From the NCBI GenBank assembly GCA_905221605.1, contig CAJNDS010002302.1, forward strand, positions 120,001-153,500: a DNA stretch of 33,500 bases, read 5' to 3'. Below, one piece after another: positions 1-9,300 of the stretch; within the stretch, counting starts at the first letter, position 1; each line of letters begins with the position of its first letter. The notes beneath the pieces were generated by a model. It did not search any database. It was given only the letters and a program-made list of their open reading frames with translations, and was not told the DNA's origin. The stretch comes from Symbiodinium natans. Its lineage: Eukaryota; Sar; Dinophyceae; Suessiales; Symbiodiniaceae. The position numbers and the translations under genes were made by a program.

Positions 1-386
1 AGCTCCTGGAAGCTGAAAAGCTTCTGCTGGCCGGCGGTCGCCGCCTGTCACGCCCGCACATGTGGCGCGCATCTACCCTCTAGCCCTAAACCCTAAACCC
101 GAAACAATGAACCCTGGACCCTAAACCCCACACCCTAAGCCCAAATCGAGCTGTGGGTTCCTCGGCCTCAGAAGGTGCGAAAGTGTGGGAACCAGCATAT
201 CAATCCTTGCAAGCCCATGCCTTATAGAGGCGACGGCCTCCAATGCTTGCTGGTTCTTAGTAGGGACTGAGGGAGTGAGGTACAGTATATTCTCTTGTAT
301 GCCAGGTACCTACTTCCCCGACTCATCTACTAAGGACCAAGGGGTAAACATCAGGAGCCGTCCCTGGTTTAGATTTCAGAAGACTC

Positions 387-502
387 CACTCGGAAGCCCT
401 TTTGACTTAGTAAGTAGGGTTAGTAAGTTGGGTTATGGGGATTCTGAAAGGGTTTCCACGGGATACCAAGTATACTTACTAAGTCAAAAAAACTTCCAAG
501 TG
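387..502. mobile_element. 116-bp foldback (MITE-like)
   Basis: Arms 387-416 and 473-502 are inverted copies, 26 of 30 matching, starting CACTCGGAAG or CACTTGGAAG and ending GACTTAGTAAGTA. All four mismatches are C in one arm against T in the other, so a minus-strand RNA hairpin would stay paired through G-U. A diverged relative lies at 7952-8060 (ends CTTGGAAGC and GCTTCCAAG). Confidence 0.75.
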
Positions 503-1202
503 AAACCCTAAGCCCCTAACCCTGTTGAGTTATTGCAAGGACATCGGACATCAAAGGACAGGACCAGGCATACTCTTGCCTGTCCGAGAGCGCTGGGTCG
601 AAGGAGTTCGCGAACCTGCTGGGGTTTGGGGTTTGGGGTGAACAGCCACTCTACGACTCTACTCGTACGTATCTGCACAACCTGGGAAAACGAAGATGGC
701 ACAACTTCAAAGTATGACTGCTGGCACTGCTGGCTTTCAACTCTGTCGCAACCTCCCCGCTCAAGAACGCCCGGATGCTGCCTTGTTCGTGTCCACCTTC
801 TCTGGCTTCAGGATGAGCTGGCCCCTGCATTGTGCGAAGACGGAGCACCTTCATCAGTCGATGAGGATCTTAGCAAAAACCCCCTCTCACAGCAGAGGCA
901 GACTCTGCATGTCCATGACTCCACTAGAACTCCGGATCCTGAACCCCGAACTCTGAACCTCCCTTTGGCCACCCTATTCAGAAGATCCACGCGCCGCTGG
1001 CGGGTAAGACGACGAAAGCATGTGCGAAGACCGCACTTTGGGAGCTCCAAGAGCCAGAGGAGAAGGAAGGGGGTACGGGTTACGGGTTATATAGGGTTTC
1101 GGCGCATGCTCCTGCCACGATTTCGCGACACTGGCGACACGGAGCGCTTCAAGCATGGAAAGCACAAAAAGACATATTTTCACTTCATGAACCTCCGAGT
1201 AA
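503..1202. other. Unassigned stretch 503-1202
   Basis: Mostly unique, mixed composition, with weak telomere-like variants (about 502-530, 612-640, 1066-1100). Several frames stay open on both strands, the longest 533-1231 on the plus strand, but it ends in telomere-like sequence, resembles no family and overlaps equally good antisense frames. I see no gene I can support. Confidence 0.5.
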
Positions 1203-1570
1203 AACCCACAACCCTAAACCCTAAACCCTAAACGCTAAACCCTAAACCCGAAGCCCTAATCTGCCGACACTCCACTAGGAAGCAGCCGGAAACTTCTGCG
1301 GAGTGCCTGGAATGTTCTGGGATGGCACAGTTGGCACCTGCCCCCGCCCGGCACCCCCCAGACGAGGTTTAGGGTTTAGGGTTTGGGGTTTAGGGTTTAG
1401 AGTTTAGGGTTTAGGGTTTAGACCTCTGCCTCGTCTGAGTACTTGTGGTTTTTGTGGCTTGTTTCTTGAGGTATCCTAACTCAACGAACTAACATTAGAG
1501 GTCTCAAAGTACGAATGCGTTCGTGAGCACCCCTCTTACTACTAAGCGGCCTACTAAGCGGTACCTTCAT

Positions 1571-1572
1571 GG

Positions 1573-1603
<31 letters not shown>

Positions 1604-1604
1604 G
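1571..1604. repeat. TA microsatellite
   Basis: Alternating TATATA with two CATATA interruptions, flanked by GGTACC and GGGTACG. Confidence 0.9.
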
Positions 1605-1752
1605 GGATTTTAAAGGGTACGCCACGTCGGGGACAGGGTTTAGGGCTTATAGACCAGGTGTGCGCAGGCTGTCAGGGTTGGCGTTCACACTTGAAGGGTG
1701 TGGTCTTGATGGCTGGGAAGGCTTTGTTCAGAGAGTGGGGCAGTGAAGCTTC

Positions 1753-1825
1753 AACCCTAAACCCTAAACCCTAAACCCTAAACCCTAAACCCTAAACCCT
1801 AAACCCTAAACCCGAACCCTGACCC
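1753..1825 (+). repeat. CCCTAAA array
   Basis: About nine near-perfect CCCTAAA units, degrading on the right into CCCGAAC and CCCTGAC. Confidence 0.95.
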
Positions 1826-1894
1826 ATGGCGCCAAAAGCTTTGGTCCAGGCCTCTTGGACAATGAGATCATGAGGCTTTAACCCATCCGTTATA

Positions 1895-2005
1895 TTAACC
1901 CCCCCCCCTCTCCTACCCCCTAATACTAAATTCTCCCAACTTTGTCATCATAGAGTATGTGGGGCGGGGAGTATTTAATTTTAGGGGGAGGGGGGGGGGG
2001 GTTAA
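1895..2005. repeat. Poly-C/poly-G foldback bounded by TTAA
   Basis: TTAA plus a run of C begins the element (1895) and a run of G plus TTAA ends it (2005). The inner arms also pair (CCCCCTAATACTAAATTCT against AGTATTTAATTTTAGGGGG). TTAA at both ends recalls piggyBac-type insertion, but no transposase or defined terminus supports that. Confidence 0.6.
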
Positions 2006-2155
2006 TGTTAAGGGGCGGGGCTTAAACCCTGAAACCCTACATCCTAAACCCCAACCCCTAAACCCTAAACCCCAAACCCTAAACCCCAAACCCTAAATAA
2101 GAAACCCTTGAAGCGGCCACCACGGGCTGAGGGCTTGCCCTAGAATCGAACACTG

Positions 2156-2352
2156 CTTGGAGGTTCATGGTACTTAGTAACCCAAATTGTTCTGTACTTA
2201 TCACCCAAATATAGCCCTCTTCGGGCACTTGGGGGGGCTAAACAGTGGGTTATAAAATGCAGTATAATTGGGTCCTAAACCCTAAACCCTAAACCCTAAA
2301 CCCTAAACCCTAAACCCTAAACAGTAAACCCTGGACCCTGAACCTCCAAGTA
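2156..2352. mobile_element. Foldback element with 8-bp target duplication and an internal CCCTAAA array
   Basis: The ends are inverted copies (CTTGGAGGTTCATGGTAC at the left; the complement of CTTGGAGGTTCAGGGTCC at the right). Identical 8-mers GAACACTG flank the element at 2148-2155 and 2353-2360. A CCCTAAA array (about 2275-2334) sits just inside the right end. Read on the minus strand the element could be an intron: donor GTTCAGGG, acceptor ACCTCCAAG. The sequences on both sides are open in compatible phase. Confidence 0.75.
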
Positions 2353-2522
2353 GAACACTGGCCATGGACTTCTAGCAGCCCACGGGCTTCTTGTGATTCT
2401 GAGGGTTGCCTCGGAATCAGGGTTTAGGGTTTAGGGTTTAGGGTTTAGGGGTTTAGGGTTTAGGGTTTAGGGGTAGAAGGGGCCGTTTTGATTCCAGCCA
2501 TGCGATGCTCGGAGACCGTCAC

Positions 2523-2823
2523 CTTGTGGACAGCTGCAGAAGGCAGGATATCTAGGCCAAGGTCCGAGTGTGCGGAGCTTCTCAGCTCGTGCACCATGGC
2601 AAGCTCATCCTAACTTAAGCCCTAGACCTAAACCCTAAACCCTAAACCCTAAACCCTAAACCCTAAACCCTAAACCCTAAACCCTAAACCCTAAACCCTA
2701 AACCCTAAACCCTAAACCCTAATGGCGTGGAATCGCAATCTCAGAGAGGCTGCCGTCGGCGGACAGCCTTGGCGACCGAATGACTGCGGCAAACTTAGGC
2801 GGGACGTAGTCAACGGAGTCATA
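2523..2823 (-). CDS. Two candidate exons, unidentified protein
   Basis: Exon 2823-2743 reads YDSVDYVPPKFAAVIRSPRL and SADGSLS. Exon 2609-2523 reads DELAMVHELRSSAHSDLGLD and ILPSAAVHK before donor AAG|GTGACGG. They join in phase 0 across an intron starting GA and ending AG that contains the CCCTAAA array at 2619-2722. The short likeness of SADGSLSEI to SDGSLSAVI of the aspartoacylase is probably chance. The antisense of the first exon is also open. Confidence 0.4.
2619..2722 (+). repeat. CCCTAAA array
   Basis: About 14 units between two candidate minus-strand exons; in that transcript it reads TTTAGGG and follows the donor. Confidence 0.95.
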
Positions 2824-3021
2824 CTCGGACCCATATAGGGGATAGGATTAGGGGGCCCCTTGGGGATATAGACCCTCTGAATAAGGTCCCTGTTTAAGAC
2901 AGCCAGAAGAGGGTTAAGAAGGGGGTTCCCTTTTAAGGGTCCCCCTTATGCTACCTAGGACCATAAGCACCCTTAAGAGGTTTCCCTTCGCACACTGTTA
3001 GTCTGACCCATATATTTCCTT

Positions 3022-3110
3022 GCTTGGATGTTCAGGGTACTCAGTACCCCAAGTATAACTGTACTTATAACCAAATCATCACCCTACTCGAGTACTTAAG
3101 GGGCTTATAA
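3022..3110. mobile_element. Partial copy of the CTTGGAGGTTCAGGGTAC foldback family
   Basis: Begins CTTGGATGTTCAGGGTACTC, then CAGTACCCCAAGTATAACTG and AAGGGGCTTATAACTGC. It lacks a clear right inverted end. A fragment of the same interior recurs at about 5455-5515. Confidence 0.6.
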
Positions 3111-3144
3111 CTGCCGAAATTATATTAATTTCAAAACCCAAATT

Positions 3145-3250
3145 AGGCAAATGACGTCGCGCTAAATATGAAACGCGAAATTAGTGACGTCGCGCTTAAT
3201 TTCAAAATTGAAATTAAGGACGTCGCTTAATTTCGTTTCCGAAATTAAGC
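3145..3250. repeat. GACGTC/AATTTC palindromic repeats left of the tandem array
   Basis: Three GACGTC sites alternate with GAAATTAA/TTAATTTC inverted pairs. There is a 24-nt near-perfect palindrome at 3195-3218 and a perfect 11-bp hairpin at 3225-3250 (GCTTAATTTCG stem). Confidence 0.75.
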
Positions 3251-3430
3251 TCCAGGGTTTACACACAGCCCAGACACCCAAACTCAGGGGCCTGACGGAA
3301 CCTAAAACTCTCAGCCCTGCCCTAAACTCACTCAAACCCTGCAACAACCTATTAAAAGGAGCCTACCTGGGCCACCCTGAAACAACCCTACAACGACCTT
3401 GAAACAACCCTACAACGAGCCTGTCTGCAG

Positions 3431-5349
3431 CCCAAAACAGTTTTTGCTCAAAACAACCCTATCTGGGCCAGATAGGGTGTTTTTGCTCCGAAAAACCTTC
3501 TGGGCCAGATAGGGTTTTTGAAGCCAATTCCAAGCCCCAAACCCAACCAGGAGGGGTGGGGGGGTGCGGGGAAGGGGAGAGGGGGGGGCAGGGAAGGGGA
3601 CGGGCCAGTTTTTGAAAAACAACCCTATCTGGGCCAGTTGCCCGAAAAACCTTATCTGGGCAAGCCCCAAACCCAACCAGGAGGGGTGGGGGGGGTGCGG
3701 GGAAGGGGAGAGGGGGGGGCAGGGAAGGGGACGGGCCAGTTTTTGCTCAAAACAACCCTATCTGGGCCAGATAGGGTGTTTTTGCTCCGAAAAACCTTAT
3801 CAGGGCCAGATAGGGTTTTTGAAGCCAATTCCAAGCCCCAAACCCAACCAGGAGGGGTGGGGGGGTGCGGGGAAGGGGAGAGGGGGGGGCAGGGAAGGGG
3901 ACGGGCCAGTTTTTGCTCAAAACAACCCTGTCTGGGCCAGATAGGGTGTTTTTGCTCCGAAAAACCTTATCTGGGCCAGATAGGGTTTTTGAAGCCAATT
4001 CCAAGCCCCAAACCCAACCAGGAGGGGAAGTGGGGGGGTGCGGGGAAGGGGAGAAGGGGGGGGCGGCAGGAGGTGACGGGGACAGGTTTCTTGCTCAAAA
4101 CAACCCTATCTGGGCCGATTAGGGTGGTTTTTGCTCCGAAAAAAACCTTTATTCAGGCCAGATAGGGTTTTTGACGACATTCCAAGCCCCAACCCAACCA
4201 GGAGGGGAGGTGGGGAGGGTGTGCGTGGAAGGGGAGAGGGGGGCGGCAGGGAAGGGGGGACGGGCCAGTTTTTGCTCAAAACAACCCTATCTGGGCCAGA
4301 TAGGGTGTTTTTGCTCCGAAAAACCTTATCTGGGCCAGATAGGGTTTTTGAAGCCAATTCCAAGCCCCAAACCCAACCAGGAGGGGTGGGGGGGTGCGGG
4401 GAAGGGGAGAGGGGGGGGCAGGGAAGGGGACGGGCCAGTTTTTGCTCAAAACAACCCTATCTGGGCCAGATAAGGTGTTTTTGCTCCGAAAAACCTTATC
4501 AGGGCCAGATAGGGTTTTTGAAGCCAATTCCAAGCCCCAAACCCAACCAGGAGGGGTGGGGGGAAGGGGACGGGCCAGTTTTTGCTCAAAACAACCCTAT
4601 CTGGGCCAGATAGGGTGTTTTTGCTCCGAAAAACCTTATCTGGGCCAGATAGGGTTTTTGAAGCCAATTCCAAGCCCCAAACCCAACCAGGAGGGGTGGG
4701 GGGGTGCGGGGAAGGGGAGAGGGGGGGCAGGGGAAGGGGACGGGCCAGTTTTTGCTCAAAACAACCCTTTCTGGGCCATAGGGTGTTCAGGGCCAGATAG
4801 GGTTTGAAGCCAATTCCAAGCCCCAAACCCAACAGGAGGGTGGGGGGGTTGCGGGGAAGGGGAGAGGGGGGGGCAGGGAAGGGGACGGGCCAGTTTTGCT
4901 CAAAACAACCTGTCTGGGCCAGATAGGGGTTTTTGCTCCGAAAAACCTTATCAGGGCCAGATAGGGTTTTGAAGCCAATTCCAAGCCCCAAACCCAACAG
5001 GAGGGGTGGGGGGGTGCGGGGAAGGGGAGAGGGGGGGGCAGGGAAGGGGACGGGCCAGTTTTTGCTCAAAACAACCCTGTCTGGGCCAGATAGGGTGTTT
5101 TTGCTCCGAAAAACCTTATCAGGGCCAGATAGGGTTTTTGAAGCCAATTCCAAGCCCCAAACCCAACCAGGAGGGGTGGGGGGTGGTGCGGGGAGGGAGG
5201 GGAGAGGGGGGGGCAGGGAAGGGGACGGGCCAAGTTTTGCTCAAAAACAACCCATCTGGGCCAGATATGGTGTTTTTGCTCCGGAAAAACCTTATGGGCC
5301 AGATTAGGGTTTTGAAGCCAATTCCAAGCCCAAACCCAACCAGGAGGGG
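3431..5349. repeat. About 12-copy ~170-bp tandem array, G-rich with paired dyads
   Basis: The anchor GAAGCCAATTCC recurs at 3520, 3821, 3991, 4350, 4520, 4660, 4806, 4971, 5140 and 5314, with a changed copy at 4173 and a truncated unit at 3661. Spacings are 140-182 bp. Each unit has two dyads of the type CCCTATCTGG-G-CCAGATAGGG with centres about 39 bp apart, a GTTTTTGCTCCGAAAAAC hairpin between them, and about 80 bp with many G-runs. All six frames tend to stay open because of the repeat; I do not regard any as a gene. Confidence 0.92.
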
Positions 5350-5387
5350 CCTCAGGTCCTACAGCTTGTTGGTTGCCAAACCAGGTC

Positions 5388-5462
5388 CTTAATTGGCTTA
5401 ATTTCGGATTTCTGACGTCCTAATTTGGCGCTAATTTCAAAATGACGTCGCTGACGTCACTA
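5388..5462. repeat. GACGTC/AATTTC repeats right of the tandem array
   Basis: The same vocabulary as at 3145-3250 (TTAATTTCGG, TGACGTCC, GCTAATTTCAAAATGACGTC, GACGTCAC) returns on the other side of the array, as if the array had expanded inside one older unit. Confidence 0.65.
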
Positions 5463-5807
5463 TAATTGTACAGTTATAAGGGGCTATAACTGCACTTAGA
5501 ACTGGGTTATACTGAACCTAAAACCCTAAACCCTAAAATCTAAACCCTAAACCATAAAAGGATCTTAAAAGCAACCCAAGGGTTAAAACCTTAGGGGCCC
5601 GATGTAGGTCCCTGAACATAGGGCGCAAGCGTAGGCTTCTAAGCAGGACGCCCGTTCGTTGTGGCAAAGGGTTTGGGGCTTATATTTAGAAGCTAGCCCA
5701 GACTCCTTGCACCAAAGCGAAAATGAACGCGAATTGATCTACATGATGGGTTTAGGTTTAGGGTTGAATTAGGGGTCCTACTGGTTGGGGGTTTTAGGGT
5801 TCAGGGT

Positions 5808-6133
5808 TTAAAAGTCCCACTGGCTGTGGATGAGTAGAAGCTCTTTCTGACTGCTTGGCGAAAGTTCCAGCCCTTGGGCCCCTGCCATTCCTCGCGATGT
5901 CCGCTCTAAAATCTCGAACCTGTACTTCCCTAGGGCTCCAAGTATACAAATAATACCTACATTGGGGTCCAAAGTCTATAAAAACGTGTACCGACTTTGG
6001 GCTATTTGGAGCCTCAGGGCTTCTCTACCTGAACCCACCCTCACGCGAGCCTGCCGCCCGGCAACGCCGGAAGCACCAACTCACACTTCGTGTCTGGTGG
6101 AAGGCACGAAGCGGAGAGATAGGCGGGCCGTTT
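5808..6133 (-). CDS. Two candidate exons ending in a stop, unidentified
   Basis: Exon 6133-6085 reads TARLSLRFVPSTRHE and ends at a consensus donor GT|GTGAGT. Exon 5919-5808 follows TACAG, joins in phase, and reads FEILERTSRGMAGAQGLELS followed by PSSQKELLLIHSQWDF and TAA. The phase match and the strong donor support it. The pair starts about 210 bp after the aspartoacylase stop on the same strand, so it could also be untranslated or intronic. An antisense frame of about 50 codons exists. Confidence 0.35.
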
Positions 6134-6341
6134 CTAGCGTGACCGACGGAGCGACACCCTAAACCCTAAAACCCTAAAAACCCTAAACCCTGAAACCCAA
6201 AACCCTAAAACCCTAAACCCTAAACCCTAAACCCTAAACCTAAACCCAAACCCTCCAAAAGAGTGCTCAAGGGGCGGCTGGGCTTCGAGGGCTAAACCCG
6301 AAACCCTAAAGGCCTTAATACGCCCTAAGCCCGAAAGGCCC

Positions 6342-9300
6342 CTACAGGGATCGTTTCAGCGCCGGAGTGAAAGGAGCTTTGGTTCTCTCAGATGTTTCAG
6401 GGAATAGACACGAACGGAGTGGTTTTGGGCTTCGGGCTCAGGGTTTGTAGGGCCTAGGGCTTCGGGGCTTAGGCTTAGGGCTCTAATGTCTAAAACCCTA
6501 AACCCTAAACCCTAAGTGGCGAGCGCCGATGTGGGTGGCGCTCGTTTGGGTTTGGGGTATTGGGTTTGGGGGTTCTGGGTTGGGGCTAGGGATTAGGGTG
6601 GGGTTTGGGGGGGTTTCGGGCATTAAAGGTTTAGGGTTTAGGGGTTAGGGTTTTAGGGTTTAGGGGTTTAGATTTTGCGGTTTTAGGGTTTCAGGGTTTC
6701 CGCACGCTTGCACGGTGCACCACGCCTCGTTCACGAACACCGGGACACATTCGGGCCTTGGATAGAGCCGGTGGTGGCAAACGCCAGCTATTGGGGTTCC
6801 CAGGCCCTCCAGCCCGAAACATGGGCCCAAACCAAAAGGACAACACGGGACTTCACCTCCCAAGCACTAGAAAACCGATTTCGGGTTTAGGGTGCCCTAA
6901 ACCCTAAAGCCTAAACCCGCGAAAGCGTGTCCGCGGGGAGGGGGGGGGGGGGGCCGAAGCACTGAGCCCATGGCCCATCCCACGAGATGTGGCACCTGTC
7001 GATCTCCTCGCACTTTGGGAGGCGGGGATTCCGACAGTGGAGTTGAGGTTTAGGGTTTGGGGTTGGGGGTTTGGGTGAGGGTTAGGGTTAGGGTGTTGGT
7101 GTAGGGCACCGGGATTTGGGTTCAGAAGGCAGCTCCAGCTTTAAGCTCCGCAGGTTTAAGGTTTGGGGTTTATTCCCTAACCTAAACCCCAAACCCTAAA
7201 CCCTAAACTCTAAACTCTAAACCCTAACCCTAAACCCTAAACCCTAAACCCTAAACCCTAAACCCTAAACCCTAAACCCTAAACCCTAAAGCCTATAAAG
7301 CCTAAACCCTAAACCCCTAAACCCTAAACCCTGGCCCCTGAGACTCCTAAATCGAAACAGGCAACGATGTAGAAGAGACCGCTTCGGGCGCTTCTGAATT
7401 CCCGTCCGCGCTCCAGGTGTTCCCAAAAAGTAGGGTGGATTAGGATTTAGAGTTTGGAATTTCGGGTTTAGGGCTAGGAGTTTAGGGTTAGGGTTTGGGG
7501 TTTAGGGCTTGGGGTTTAGGGTCCAGGGGGGATGTTCTAAAGGCAGAGATGGACCACAAGGACAAGGACCCCTTAAAGGGGGAGTGCTTGAATGCAATCT
7601 TAGGGTAGTTTCTCTTTGATCGCAATCTTAGGGTAGTTTCTCTTAACGTGGGGCCCTGAGAGGGGGATACCTTACATACCCAAAACAGACCCTTCTAAAA
7701 CCCAGGCCCCATCTTTCAGAACCCTTGAAAGACGGCGAGGGACCTCTGTAACTACCCTGAGATACAAAGGGAACCGAGCTCTGGTACATTTTGAACTGAA
7801 CAACCGGCAAAGAAAAACAATTTGGGGTTTAGGGCTGCTTGGGCTCGCGGTTTCTGGGGTGTGAATTGTAGTGTAGGGGGTTTCGGGGTCTGGAGTTTCG
7901 GGTTTAGGGGTCGGGGGTATACTTAGGGCCTCCAGACCTCGGTATAGGTTACTTGGAAGCCCTTTGGACTGAGTAAGTAGGTTGAGCAAGTTGGGAGAAG
8001 GGGATTACTATAGGGTGTCTAGGGGATACTCAGCAGACTTGAAAAAAGAGAGCTTCCAAGAAAGGTCTATTCCCCAAAGTGGCGCACTCGAGGCTTCCCC
8101 TGCTTGGAGGCTCAGGGTTCAGCAGAACGGGGGCTTATGCGTGCTGCATGAAGGAGGTGGCCAAAGGTAACCGTACCAAGCTGCGAATGGTAGCTGCAAT
8201 CCTAAACCCTAAACCCTAAACCCTAAACCCTAAACCCTCAACCCTTGCGACGCCTACAACGCACGAATCCCGAAGTGGGAGCCTGAAAGATCGGGTCGCC
8301 AGGGCGCAGGAGGCCGAAGTCGCGGCCTGGACAGAGGCTTATTAGGGTTTAGGGTTTAGGGTTTAGGGTTTAGGGCTTAGCGTAAGAAAGTTCAGGCGTC
8401 AGGCTTCAGGACTGATAAGCCGATTTTAGGGCTTTAGGGATCTTTAGGGTGTGGCCCTGACTCTCCTGTCGCCCACAAAACTCTTCAGCCTCAGGAAGAC
8501 GGTTTTCATAACCAGTTGCAACCATTGAGTCGTAGACAGCCCAAATAAGCACCTTGGCCCTGAATCCTCAAGCTGAACCACAGCTCTTATACTAAACCCT
8601 AAGCCCTAAGCCCTAAACCCCTGAACCCCTACCGCATCAAGTAGTTTTGCGCTCTAGGGTCTGGGATTCCAGAGTGTAGTTCACAAGCTTGAAACATACT
8701 TCTCCGGTACAATCTGCAAAATTCTGCATCCATTGCGAAAACAATTCTGGGTCCTCCCCCATGCTAAGAATCAAAAGGGCTCCCTTTTCCAAGCTCAATG
8801 GGTACTAGTTGGCATCCTCAAATCCCTAAACCCTAAACCCTAAACCCTGAACCCTGAACCCCTAAGCCCTAAATCCTTGGAATGCACGCCTTGTAGGTGT
8901 GGCGCGATAACGGCGGAGAGGCTGCCATCTGACCTTGTTAGGTAGACCCTAGACCCAAAACCCAAAACCCAAAACCCCTTAAACCCCTAAACCCCTAAAC
9001 CCCTAAACCCCTAAACCCCTAAACCCCTAAACCCCTAAATCCCTAAACCCCTAAACCCCTAAACCCCTAACCCCCTAACCCCCTAAACCCCTAAACCCCT
9101 AAACCCTGAACCGCAAAATCCTCTCCTCTGAATCTTCAGTCCAAGCACTACATACCTTAGCCTACACCTTGCCTTATTGCTTTTGGGTCTTCATGCGCTT
9201 TGTCTTTGAGCGTTTTAGAGCTTTGGGGGTCATTGACAATTTTTTTGGGTTTAGGGCTTCCTGTCCCTCTGAACCCGCAAACTCAAATCGAGCCATGTGC

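Larger units (their letters stand above)
6757..7389 (-). mobile_element. Intron 12 of the aspartoacylase gene, flanked by a 7-bp direct repeat
   Basis: The 633-nt intron starts GC and ends AG. The seven bases GCCCGAA stand at the start of the intron (7383-7389) and again at the start of the next exon (6750-6756), so the splice junction is ambiguous within a direct repeat. This is the longest such repeat among the 13 introns. Inside are the long CCCTAAA array (7175-7333 on the plus strand) near the donor and the inverted telomeric junction at 6883-6904. Confidence 0.55.

Noticed and set aside
533-1231. 232-codon plus-strand frame
   Set aside because: It ends in telomere-like sequence, overlaps long antisense frames and has no recognisable motif or codon signal.
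1895-2005. piggyBac-type element
   Set aside because: TTAA at both ends is suggestive, but the ends are homopolymers and there is no transposase, so it is kept only as a foldback.
2743-2823. A second aspartoacylase paralogue (SADGSLSEI resembles SDGSLSAVI)
   Set aside because: No THGNE, DLHNTT or VGPQ motif occurs nearby on that strand; the match is short.
3518-5392. Overlapping long reading frames on both strands (up to 235 codons)
   Set aside because: They arise from the 170-bp tandem unit, exist in several frames at once and encode only repetitive SGPDRV, NPIWAR or GGAGKGRGG strings.
6386-6435. Plus-strand peptide MFQGIDTNGVVLG, EF-hand-like
   Set aside because: It lacks the full calcium-binding loop and lies antisense to the last aspartoacylase exon and intron 13.
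8263-8342. Plus-strand frame with coiled-coil-like peptide (LKDRVARAQEAEVAAW)
   Set aside because: It is the antisense of aspartoacylase exon 11, which carries the family PGDP motif and joins in phase to its neighbours.
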